From: an uncultured Verrucomicrobiota bacterium
GTDB taxonomy: Bacteria; Verrucomicrobiota; Verrucomicrobiia; Limisphaerales; CAIQOK01
DNA: 64,000 bases
Reading direction: 5' to 3'
Assembly: GCA_903873415.1 (NCBI GenBank)
Contig: CAIQOK010000021.1
Location: 1 to 64,000 of the forward strand
This document shows, piece after piece, positions 55,305 through 63,284 of the stretch (positions are counted from its first letter, which is position 1; each line of letters opens with the position of its first letter). The notes under the pieces were generated by a model, which was given only the letters and a program-made list of their open reading frames with translations, was not told the DNA's origin and ran no database searches. Made by a program: the position numbers and the translations under genes.

Positions 55305-57545
55305 ATGAACGAGACACCCTTGCATGTCTGGAAATTCTTCCGCGCAGGCGGCTTTGATCAGGTCAAGTTGGAGACCGGCGCCGATCTGGCGAATTTGGAT
55401 CAGCTCGACCAGAAACTCTGGGTGGCACTGGCCTGCCCGACCCGCGGACTGGAGTTTGACACCCGCACCCTTGACCTGATTGATGCCGACAAGGACGGCC
55501 GGGTCCGCGCTCCCGAAGTGATTGCCGCCGCCAAGTGGGCCACGAGCCTGCTCAAAAATCCTGACGATCTGGTGTGCGGTGCGTCCTCGCTGCCGCTTGC
55601 TTCCATCAATGACGGCACTTTGGAAGGCAGGCAGATCCTTGCTTCGGCCCGCCAGATTTTGATCAACCTGGGCAAGGCCCAAGCTGAGGCCATCAGCCTG
55701 GAAGACACGGCGGACACCTCGAAAATCTTTGCCGCCACGAGTTTTAATGGCGACGGCATTATTCCCGTTGATGCTGCGGCTGATGACGCCACCCGGGCCC
55801 TGATTGGCGAGGTTTTAAGTTTGTTCGGTGCGGAGACCGATCGCAGCGGCAAGCCCGGGGTCAGCCAGATCAAGGTGGAAGCCTTTTTTGCCGAAGCCGC
55901 GGCCTATTCCAACTGGTGGAAGAAGGCGGAGGGGGACGCTAATATTCTACCGCTGGGTGAGGCGACTGCCGCTGCCGCTGCCGCGGTGAAAGCCGTGCAG
56001 GTGAAGGTGAACGACTTTTTCGCGCGCTGCCGTCTGGCGGCGTTTGATCCCCGTGCGCTCGCCGCGCTGAACCGGGAGGAAAAGGAGTATCTTGCGCTGG
56101 CCGCCAAGGACCTGACCATTACGTCTGCTGAAATTGCAGCCCTGCCGCTGGCGCAAGTGGCTGCCGGCAAAGCGCTGCCTCTTTGTGAGGGGGTAAATCC
56201 CGCTTGGGCCGCCGCCTTGGCCGCATTCCAAGCCGCCGCCGTCGGGCCTCTGCTCGGAAATCAAACCACCCTCTGCGAAGCAGACTGGAACGCCCTTCTG
56301 GCCAGGTTCGGCCCCTTTGATGACTGGAATGCCGGCAAGACGGGGGCCAAGGTGGAAGGCCTCGGATTGAAGCGCATCCGCGAAATCCTGACCGGTTCGG
56401 CGCAGGCGGACATTGCCGCTCTGATCGCCCGGGACAAGGCGTTGGAACCCGAGTCCAATGCGATTGCCGCCGTGGAGAAGTTGATCCGCCTGCATCGCGA
56501 TCTGCACACCCTGTGCCTGAATTTTGTCAGCTTTCAGAATTTCTACAGCCGCAAGACGCCGGCTGTTTTTCAGGCCGGCCGGCTGTTCTTGGACCAGCGG
56601 AGCTGCGATCTTTGCCTGAGCGTGGAGGATGCGGGACGCCACGCCAGCATGGCGGGGTTGGCGGGGGCGTATCTGGCCTATGTGGACTGTGTGCGCAAAG
56701 CCACCGGGGAAAAGTTGAGCGTTGTGGCCGTTTTCTCCCAGGGCCATGACGACAATTTGATGGTCGGGCGCAACGGGATTTTCTATGATCGCAAGGGCCG
56801 CGACTATGACGCGACAATCACCAAAATCGTCTCCAATCCGATCAGTCTGCGGCAGGCTTTTTTCTCCCCCTACAAGAAACTGGTGCGGATTGTTGAGGAA
56901 ATGGCCTCCAAGCGGGCCGCCCAAGCGGACGCGGAGGTGAATGCCAAGTTGCAGAACGCCGCGCAAACCGCGCTTTCCCAGGATCAGAAAAAGCCCGAAC
57001 CGTTGAAAAAAATGGATGTCGGTGTGGTTGCGGCCATCGGGGTTGCTTTGGGCGCCATTAGCACCGTGCTGGCGACTGTTTTCACGAAAGTGGTCGAGCT
57101 GACAGCCGCCCAGAAAATCATGCTGCCGGTCGTCTTTATGGTCGCGGTCTCCGGTCCTTCGATGATCATTGCTTGGTTCAAGCTGCGCAAACGCAATCTC
57201 GGCCCTATCCTCGACGCCAACGGATGGGCCATGAACACCAGCGCCAAGATGAATGTGCCCTTCGGTGCGAGCCTGACGCAGATCGCAGTGCTGCCGCAGG
57301 GCGCGGAACGGGACCTTGTTGATCCATTTGCGGAGAAGAAAAACCCCTTGCCTTTGTATGCCCTGCTGCTGGCTCTGATCGGCTTTTGCGCCTTGGCCGC
57401 AGCCTGGTATTTCCAATGCTTTGATGCCCGGCTCCCTGTGCACCTGAAAGCATCCAGTATTCTCGGCACCAACTCTTGGAACTGCGCGGCACCCATCAAT
57501 TCCGTTGGATCCCTTGTTTCCACCAACCGCCCGGCGGCAAAATAA
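55305..57545 (+). CDS. 746-aa uncharacterised membrane protein with EF-hand-like start
   Basis: I do not recognise a named family. The N-terminal part has EF-hand-like loops (DADKDGRVRAPEV at about residue 60 and SFNGDGIIPVDAA near 145) and long Ala-rich helices. The central part carries conserved-looking segments RLFLDQRSCDLCLSVEDAG, MVGRNGIFYDRKGRDYDATI and NPISLRQAFFSPYKKL. Three hydrophobic helices lie near the C-terminus (about 587-610, 616-633 and 684-704), so the bulk is soluble and tethered. The protein has no signal peptide. Genes of similar pattern seem to occur in PVC and other phyla, but that is from memory. Confidence 0.6.
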   Translation: MNETPLHVWKFFRAGGFDQVKLETGADLANLDQLDQKLWVALACPTRGLEFDTRTLDLIDADKDGRVRAPEVIAAAKWATSLLKNPDDLVCGASSLPLASINDGTLEGRQILASARQILINLGKAQAEAISLEDTADTSKIFAATSFNGDGIIPVDAAADDATRALIGEVLSLFGAETDRSGKPGVSQIKVEAFFAEAAAYSNWWKKAEGDANILPLGEATAAAAAAVKAVQVKVNDFFARCRLAAFDPRALAALNREEKEYLALAAKDLTITSAEIAALPLAQVAAGKALPLCEGVNPAWAAALAAFQAAAVGPLLGNQTTLCEADWNALLARFGPFDDWNAGKTGAKVEGLGLKRIREILTGSAQADIAALIARDKALEPESNAIAAVEKLIRLHRDLHTLCLNFVSFQNFYSRKTPAVFQAGRLFLDQRSCDLCLSVEDAGRHASMAGLAGAYLAYVDCVRKATGEKLSVVAVFSQGHDDNLMVGRNGIFYDRKGRDYDATITKIVSNPISLRQAFFSPYKKLVRIVEEMASKRAAQADAEVNAKLQNAAQTALSQDQKKPEPLKKMDVGVVAAIGVALGAISTVLATVFTKVVELTAAQKIMLPVVFMVAVSGPSMIIAWFKLRKRNLGPILDANGWAMNTSAKMNVPFGASLTQIAVLPQGAERDLVDPFAEKKNPLPLYALLLALIGFCALAAAWYFQCFDARLPVHLKASSILGTNSWNCAAPINSVGSLVSTNRPAAK

Positions 57546-57550
57546 AACAG

Positions 57551-57592
57551 GCCCGCCCTACTCCGGTCCGGGTATGCGCGTCCGGGCTTTTT
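57551..57592 (+). terminator. candidate terminator after the 746-aa gene
   Basis: GCCCG at 57551-57555 can pair with CGGGC at 57583-57587, followed by TTTTTATTT. The stem is short and the loop long, so confidence is low. Confidence 0.35.
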
Positions 57593-57623
57593 ATTTGTCC
57601 TGAATCCTGAGAGGCTTTAACGA

Positions 57624-58289
57624 ATGCCACGCGAAAGCCAAGCCGACCGGAAAGAACGCGCCCGGAAAATTATAGATGCTCTCAAGCGCGTCTATCCCGA
57701 CGCACACTGCGAGCTGGAGTTTTCCAATCCGCTTGAGCTGCTGGTGGCCACCATCCTCTCGGCCCAATGCACCGACAAACGGGTCAACCAGGTCACGGCG
57801 GAGCTCTTCAAGCAATACCGGACGGTCCGGGATTTTGCGCAGGCCCCGCCTGCCAGATTGGAGGAGGCGGTCAAGTCGACGGGCTTTTTCCGGAACAAGG
57901 CGAAAAACATCCAGGCTTGCTGCGCCGCGCTTCTCAAACACCATGGAGGAGAGGTGCCGCGCACCATGGACGAGTTGCGGGCCCTGGCCGGCGTTGGGCG
58001 CAAAACCGCCAATGTCGTGCTGGGCAACGCTTTCGGGATCAACGCCGGGGTCGTGGTGGACACCCACGTGGCCCGGCTGGGCTTGCGCCTTGGCCTGACC
58101 CGCCAGACCAATGCCGTCAAGATCGAGCAGGACCTCATGCCGCTGGTGCCGCCGGCCGATTGGACCTTGTTCAGCCATTGGCTCATCTGGCATGGACGCC
58201 GCCGGTGCCAAGCGCGGAAGCCGGATTGCGCGCACTGTGAAATCCGGCAGCTTTGCCCGCAGGTCGGGGTGAAGGAGGTGAAACTGTGA
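57624..58289 (+). CDS. nth: endonuclease III
   Basis: A 221-aa DNA glycosylase/AP lyase for oxidised pyrimidines. The helix-hairpin-helix ALAGVGRKTANVVLGNAFG carries the catalytic Lys, VVDTHVARLGLRLG the catalytic Asp, and the C-terminus the [4Fe-4S] ligands in the spacing C-x6-C-x2-C-x5-C (CQARKPDCAHCEIRQLC). All are present. A GAGG lies 10 bp upstream of the ATG. Its last codon overlaps the next start (GTGA). Confidence 0.95.
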   Translation: MPRESQADRKERARKIIDALKRVYPDAHCELEFSNPLELLVATILSAQCTDKRVNQVTAELFKQYRTVRDFAQAPPARLEEAVKSTGFFRNKAKNIQACCAALLKHHGGEVPRTMDELRALAGVGRKTANVVLGNAFGINAGVVVDTHVARLGLRLGLTRQTNAVKIEQDLMPLVPPADWTLFSHWLIWHGRRRCQARKPDCAHCEIRQLCPQVGVKEVKL

Positions 58290-59053
58290 GGGCTGAAGAG
58301 CGATTCTCCCCCCCCCCGGGAGAGTGCCGCGCGGAGGGGGAGGGGCTACGAACGGGTTTGGATGACTGCGCCCCAATCTGGTTTTTCCTGGACTCCGGCC
58401 GGTGTGAGGCGGCTTATAACATGTCGCTGGACGAGGCGTTGCTCGAGGCGTTGCCCCGCCTGCAAAAGCCCGTTCTGCGATTCTACGGCTGGAGCGGCCC
58501 GGCAGCGACTTTCGGCTACTTCCAAAAAATGTCGGAGGTGGAGCAGGTCACTTCGCTGCGTCCGTTGATCCGGCGTCCGACGGGCGGCGGTTTGGTGCCG
58601 CACGATGCCGATTGGACTTACAGTCTGGGTTTTCCGCCCGGGCATGAATGGCATTTGCTGCCGGCGGAGGAGAGCTATCGGCGGATTCACGAGTGGCTGC
58701 GTCTGGCGTTTGCGCACCTGGGGATGGAGAGCGACCTGGCGCCCTGCTGCAAAAAAAACCTGCCCGGCCAGTGTTTTGTTGGCCATGAAAAATCCGACCT
58801 CCTTTGGCGGGGGCGGAAGATCGCCGGGGCCGCCCAGCGCCGCAACAAGCTGGGCCTGTTGATCCAAGGGTCCGTGCAGCCGCCGCCTAGTGCGCCGGGG
58901 CGGGAAGATTGGGAGGATGCGATGCGCCAAGCCGGATCGAAGGCGTTCGGTGCGGAGTGGAGGCGGTTGCCGTCGGATCTGCCTCTGTTCACCCGGGCGG
59001 CCGGATTGGCATGCGAGAAATATTCGGCGGACGCCTATAACCGAAAACGCTGA
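58286..59053 (+). CDS. lipoate-protein ligase-like (BPL/LPL) enzyme
   Basis: A 255-aa protein of the biotin/lipoate transferase fold. Key segments are RRPTGGGLVPHDADWTYSL and the catalytic-lysine region GRKIAGAAQRRNKLG. GTG 58286 starts in a 4-bp overlap with the nth stop, so it is translationally coupled. The first 35 codons, which contain a run of ten C (58308-58317), are not conserved-like; the true domain begins at WFFLDSGR. A later TTG near 58357 is an alternative start. It may attach lipoate or octanoate; the partner genes are not here. Confidence 0.7.
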   Translation: MRAEERFSPPPGECRAEGEGLRTGLDDCAPIWFFLDSGRCEAAYNMSLDEALLEALPRLQKPVLRFYGWSGPAATFGYFQKMSEVEQVTSLRPLIRRPTGGGLVPHDADWTYSLGFPPGHEWHLLPAEESYRRIHEWLRLAFAHLGMESDLAPCCKKNLPGQCFVGHEKSDLLWRGRKIAGAAQRRNKLGLLIQGSVQPPPSAPGREDWEDAMRQAGSKAFGAEWRRLPSDLPLFTRAAGLACEKYSADAYNRKR

Positions 59054-59101
59054 GCACGAAGGCGGTTGGCATTCTGTTTTTTTCAAGCGAGGTTGGCCGC
59101 T

Positions 59102-60211
59102 GTGCATTGGAAACGTTTGGCCGGTCTGGCCCTGATGTTGGCCGCGCCCTTGGCCCGGGGTGTGGCTACCTTTTCTTTGGTGACGTGGAATACCGCTGGA
59201 AACGGCGTTGCCGACTGGAGCACCAACTCACCACAGATCCAAGCTATGGGCCGCATTCTGGCGTATCTCGACCCGGATGTCGTCGCTTTGCAGGAGATTC
59301 CTTTCACCAACTCATGGCGGATGCCGGAGTTCGTCCGCACCTATCTCCCGGGATTTTATCTGGCCACAAATTCGGGCGGTGACGGTTATATTCGGAGCGT
59401 TTTCCTCAGCAGGTATCCCATCACCCGCTCGCAGAGCTGGCTCAACCGCACCAATTTGGCGGCGTTTGGCTATGACGGACCGTTCACGCGGGACTTGTTC
59501 GAGGCCCAAGTGGCCGTTCCCGGATTTGCCTTGCCGCTTCATGCCTTCACCACCCATGCCAAGGCGGGGACGACTGCCACCGACGCCCGGCGTCGGGTGG
59601 CGGAGGCGGCGGCCGTTTCCAATTTTCTGGTGAACTCCTTTTCGCCGACCAATTACGCACCCTATTTTCTGGCAGGCGATCTCAATGAGGATCCGTCGCG
59701 GCCGGCTGACACCAACCAGCAGTCCCTTCCAATCCTGCTCAGCGCACCCACCGGCCTGCTGCCTACGCTCCCGGTCAATCCGGTCACAGGGTCGGGGCTG
59801 ACCATTGCCAGCGGCAGTTTGTTTGCCCGTTATGATCACATTCTGCCCTGTGCCCTGCTGTTTTCCAACATTTCGGCAAGCCAGGTTTTCCGAACCGGTG
59901 TTCTCGATCCCCTCCCTGGGGACCTGCGGAGCGGCGATGACCAGGCCGCCTCGGATCATTTGCCGCTGTGCATGGTGTTTAATAATCCATATGAGCAACC
60001 GTTCCGTCTTACGGCCGTCGGCGTGCAGGGCCGCCAACTTAGAATACAGTGGGAGTCCGTGCCGGGGCAGGCATACCGGGTGGACGTGTCGTCCAACCTG
60101 ACCGGCTGGACTGAGCTGGTCACGCGGCTCATTGCCACGAGTCGGGTGAGTCTTATCAGCATCGGGTTGGGGGAGGCTCCTGACTTTTTCCGGGTTGGGC
60201 GATTGCCCTGA
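59102..60211 (+). CDS. exported endonuclease/exonuclease/phosphatase-fold protein
   Basis: A protein of about 369 aa. GTG 59102 begins a signal peptide (RLAGLALMLAAPLARG). The catalytic fold follows with SLVTWNTAGNG, DVVALQEIPF, FTTHAKAG, FLAGDLNEDP, YDHILP and SDHLPLCMVF, which cover the usual Asn, Glu, His, Asp, Asn and His positions. The last 75 residues form a beta-rich add-on (LRIQWESVPGQAYRVDVSSN), a pattern common on verrucomicrobial secreted proteins. Substrate is unknown; secreted DNase or phosphodiesterase are possible. It starts 49 bp after the ligase-like gene. Confidence 0.75.
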   Translation: MHWKRLAGLALMLAAPLARGVATFSLVTWNTAGNGVADWSTNSPQIQAMGRILAYLDPDVVALQEIPFTNSWRMPEFVRTYLPGFYLATNSGGDGYIRSVFLSRYPITRSQSWLNRTNLAAFGYDGPFTRDLFEAQVAVPGFALPLHAFTTHAKAGTTATDARRRVAEAAAVSNFLVNSFSPTNYAPYFLAGDLNEDPSRPADTNQQSLPILLSAPTGLLPTLPVNPVTGSGLTIASGSLFARYDHILPCALLFSNISASQVFRTGVLDPLPGDLRSGDDQAASDHLPLCMVFNNPYEQPFRLTAVGVQGRQLRIQWESVPGQAYRVDVSSNLTGWTELVTRLIATSRVSLISIGLGEAPDFFRVGRLP

Positions 60212-60376
60212 ATTTTCAGCGCCGGGTCCGGGAGTTTTGAGGTGTCCGTGGGGAGGGGCGGCGAGGAAAAAGTATTTTATGTTTGACCCGTTTGCGTCTT
60301 TTGGATTAAGAATGCTGCGTCGCCATGACCGGACTGTTTGCATCCGCTCGGTTCAGGCGCGAGCGATGGACGGTCA

Positions 60377-62299
60377 ATGCTGAATACCAAATCATTTTTG
60401 GCGGTGGACTTCGGGGCCGGCAGCCTGAAGCTGGGTGAATTTGAGGCCAACGAGTCGGGCGGCCTGCGCTTGCTCCAGTTCGCAATCAAGCCCCTTGGTC
60501 CGGAAGGTGCCCAAGAGTCCACACGCGAGGCGACGGTGCTCAAAGCGCTGCAGGAAGTGATTGCCGACAAAGGAATTGCTTCCAAGACCGTCAATGTGTG
60601 CGCGCCGGGCTTTCACGTTTTCTCTAAATTTCTCAAGCTGCCTCCGGTAGATGCCGGCAAGGTCACTCAAATCATCCAATACGAGGCGCAACAAAACGTT
60701 CCTTTCCCTCTGGCCGAAGTCGTTTGGGACTACCAGATCCTCGGGACCACTGCCGGGGGCGAGCTGGAAGTGCTTTTGGTCGCGATCAAGTCTGACATCG
60801 TGGAGGGTTTGTTTCGCGTGGCCGAGTCGGCCAAGCTCAAGCTCAGTCTGGCGGACGTTTCTCCGGCCGCCTTGTGCAATTCTTTCCGATATAATTACGC
60901 CGATTTGGATGACTGCACGATGCTCTTGGATATCGGGGCAAAGACGAGCAATCTGCTCTTCTTCGAGAAGGGGAAGGTTTTCTCCCGCAGCATCAATCTG
61001 GGTGCCAATTCCATCACCCAAGATTTTGTCACCGAATCAAAGCTGAAGTTTGAGGTGGCGGAGAAGATCAAACGGGAAGAGGGGTTTGTGAGTTTGGGCG
61101 GGGCCTATGAAGAGCCGGAAAACCCCAATCAGGCGGCCATCTCGAAGATCGCCCGCCAGTTCATGACCCGGTTGCACATCCAAGTCAATCAGACCATGCA
61201 GTTCTACCGCGGGCAGCAGGGCGGATCGGCCCCGCAGCGGCTCTTCCTCTCCGGTGGCGGTTCTATCATGGGCTACACGCCCCAGTTTTTCGCCGAAAAA
61301 CTCAGCATCCCCGTCGAATATTTCAATCCGTTCCGTAACATCCAGATCGACCCGTCGGTCAATCTGGAGGAGCTCTCCCCGGTGGCTCATTCGTTGGGCG
61401 AGGTTGTGGGATTGGCCTTGCGGAATCTGGCGCAATGCCCGGTGGAGTTGAATCTCATCCCTGAGAGCACGCAGCGCTTGCAGTCTTTCAACGAGAAAAA
61501 GCCCTATCTCATGGCCACGGTCTTCAGCTTGGCGCTGGTGGTGGCGGCAATGGGCTACCTCTTCCAGCAGTTGGCTGATGTGAAGTCGGACGAGCTTAAC
61601 AGCAAGGTGAAACCCGAGCTGGAGCCGGCGCAGCGCCGGGAGGCGCAGTTTAAAAAAACCTATGCCGAGTTGAAAGCAGCCGGCAAAGAACTGGGCCAGC
61701 TCTCCCAGTGGGCTGAAGACCGCTACTACTGGCCCAGCGTAATGTCCGAGCTGCGCCGCATCCTCATCCGGACTGAACAGGTCAGCCAGCAGAAGCTCCG
61801 GGCCGATACCGGCGTCTGGATCGAGAAATTCATCACCGCCACCCCATCCGATTCCGGAGTGGCAGGCTCAAATCCCTATATGCCCGGTCTGGCGGCCCCG
61901 GCGGCTCCCTCCGTAGGTTCGGATCTGGCCCGTATTCGTGAGGAAATGCGCCGCCGCTACATGCATCCGGGCGGCGTCACTCCGCCTTCTTCGATCACCG
62001 GCGGTGCGGCTGAGCCCGGCGCGGCCCCGGCCCCAGCCCCGGAAGGCACACCGGCCAGCGTGGTGAATTCCAACGAGGTGTCCACGATCACCCTGACCTG
62101 CCGAGCCATTGACCTGAGCAGCCAGATTCCCGATGCGAACCAGACGATCATTTACACCCTGCAGAGCGAGTTAAAGGGGAGCACGAATTGGTTCGATGCG
62201 GACAAGACGGAGTTGGATGGTCAAATCGTGCAGGATCCAAACACCTCGACCTTTACGTTCGGCGTGAAAGTCGTTCTAAAGCGGCCGCTCAAACTGTAG
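60377..62299 (+). CDS. pilM: PilM-like ATPase fused to a periplasmic PilN-like part
   Basis: A 640-aa protein. Residues about 1-350 are the actin-like PilM domain: LAVDFGAGSLKLGEFE, LDIGAKTSNLLFFEKG and RLFLSGGGSIMGY are the phosphate and nucleotide loops. One transmembrane helix (about 375-397) follows, then a helical stretch, a Pro/Ala-rich linker (about 505-560) and a final beta-rich part. Standard PilM ends without a membrane helix (about 350 aa) and pairs with a separate PilN; here the two are one chain. It anchors the type IV pilus machine at the inner membrane. The next gene starts 1 bp after its stop. I chose ATG 60377 because the domain begins there. Confidence 0.85.
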   Translation: MLNTKSFLAVDFGAGSLKLGEFEANESGGLRLLQFAIKPLGPEGAQESTREATVLKALQEVIADKGIASKTVNVCAPGFHVFSKFLKLPPVDAGKVTQIIQYEAQQNVPFPLAEVVWDYQILGTTAGGELEVLLVAIKSDIVEGLFRVAESAKLKLSLADVSPAALCNSFRYNYADLDDCTMLLDIGAKTSNLLFFEKGKVFSRSINLGANSITQDFVTESKLKFEVAEKIKREEGFVSLGGAYEEPENPNQAAISKIARQFMTRLHIQVNQTMQFYRGQQGGSAPQRLFLSGGGSIMGYTPQFFAEKLSIPVEYFNPFRNIQIDPSVNLEELSPVAHSLGEVVGLALRNLAQCPVELNLIPESTQRLQSFNEKKPYLMATVFSLALVVAAMGYLFQQLADVKSDELNSKVKPELEPAQRREAQFKKTYAELKAAGKELGQLSQWAEDRYYWPSVMSELRRILIRTEQVSQQKLRADTGVWIEKFITATPSDSGVAGSNPYMPGLAAPAAPSVGSDLARIREEMRRRYMHPGGVTPPSSITGGAAEPGAAPAPAPEGTPASVVNSNEVSTITLTCRAIDLSSQIPDANQTIIYTLQSELKGSTNWFDADKTELDGQIVQDPNTSTFTFGVKVVLKRPLKL

Positions 62300-62300
62300 T

Positions 62301-63284
62301 ATGCCCTGGATAAAACGTAATCTTCTCTTCCTGATAGGGGCCGTGGTGGCTGTCATACTGCTCGGCTTGGGAGGCTGGTATCTCTACGCCAAGTCCGAAT
62401 TGAACAGCGCCAATCTCGAGGAGCTTAATAAAGCCTATGCGGAGCTGGAGCGGATTGCTGGCCTCAACCCCAACCCGGGCAACTCCAAGACGGACAACAT
62501 CGCTCTGGCCAAGGAGCAGCAGGCACGGGTGCGCGATCAGATACGAAAAGTGGGCCGCTTCTTCACGCCTATCCCCCCGATCCCGGCGGGAGCAAATGTC
62601 ACCAGTGAGGCTTTTTCAGCCGCCCTTCGACGCACGGTCGTGGAGTTGGTCAGTCAAGCCGGCATGGCCAGTGTCGGTCTTCCCCCGAAAAACGCCACCA
62701 CAGGCGCGTCCTACAACTTCTCCTTCGACGCCCAGCGTAATCTCGTCAAGTTTGCCTCCGGCAGCCTGCCCGCTCTGTCCAGTCAGTTGGGTGAAATCAG
62801 AACCATTTGCGGTGTTCTCTATGCAGCCCGTATCAATTCGTTGGACGGCATCCGGCGCGAGCGTGTTTCCACGGATGATTCCAGCGGGGCCGCCACGGAT
62901 TATCTCGATGGCCAGTCGGTGACCAACGAGCTGGGGGTTTTAACGCCTTATGAAGTGACGTTTCGTTGCTTCAGTCCGGAGTTGGCCGGCGTCCTTGGGG
63001 GATTGGCCAGCGACCCGCACGGATTGCTGGTGAAAACAATCAATGTGGAACCGGCTCCGCCAAGTTCGGCGCCTGCATCGGATGCTTCCGGAGCGATGGG
63101 GGCCTATAGCCAAGGCTTTGCGGGTTCGCGTTACTTTCCGGGCGGGGGCAATCCCTATGCCGCGGCGGCGGCACCAAGCGGGGTTCCGGCCGTTGGGGCT
63201 GGTGGGTTACCGATCCTTTTGGATGAAAAGCCTCTGAAAGTCACCATGGTGGTTAACGTGCTGAAATTGCAGCCCAGGAAATAA
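62301..63284 (+). CDS. Amuc_1100-like pilus-assembly protein
   Basis: A 327-aa protein with an N-terminal transmembrane helix (LLFLIGAVVAVILLGLGGWYLY), a coiled segment rich in Glu/Ala (SANLEELNKAYAELERI) and two beta-alpha folds, ending with a Pro/Ala/Gly linker and KVTMVVNVLKLQ. Length, topology and gene order match Amuc_1100 of Akkermansia muciniphila (317 aa), a PilN/PilO-type protein that lies next to a PilM gene. The identity level cannot be judged here. It starts 1 bp after pilM. Confidence 0.7.
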   Translation: MPWIKRNLLFLIGAVVAVILLGLGGWYLYAKSELNSANLEELNKAYAELERIAGLNPNPGNSKTDNIALAKEQQARVRDQIRKVGRFFTPIPPIPAGANVTSEAFSAALRRTVVELVSQAGMASVGLPPKNATTGASYNFSFDAQRNLVKFASGSLPALSSQLGEIRTICGVLYAARINSLDGIRRERVSTDDSSGAATDYLDGQSVTNELGVLTPYEVTFRCFSPELAGVLGGLASDPHGLLVKTINVEPAPPSSAPASDASGAMGAYSQGFAGSRYFPGGGNPYAAAAAPSGVPAVGAGGLPILLDEKPLKVTMVVNVLKLQPRK

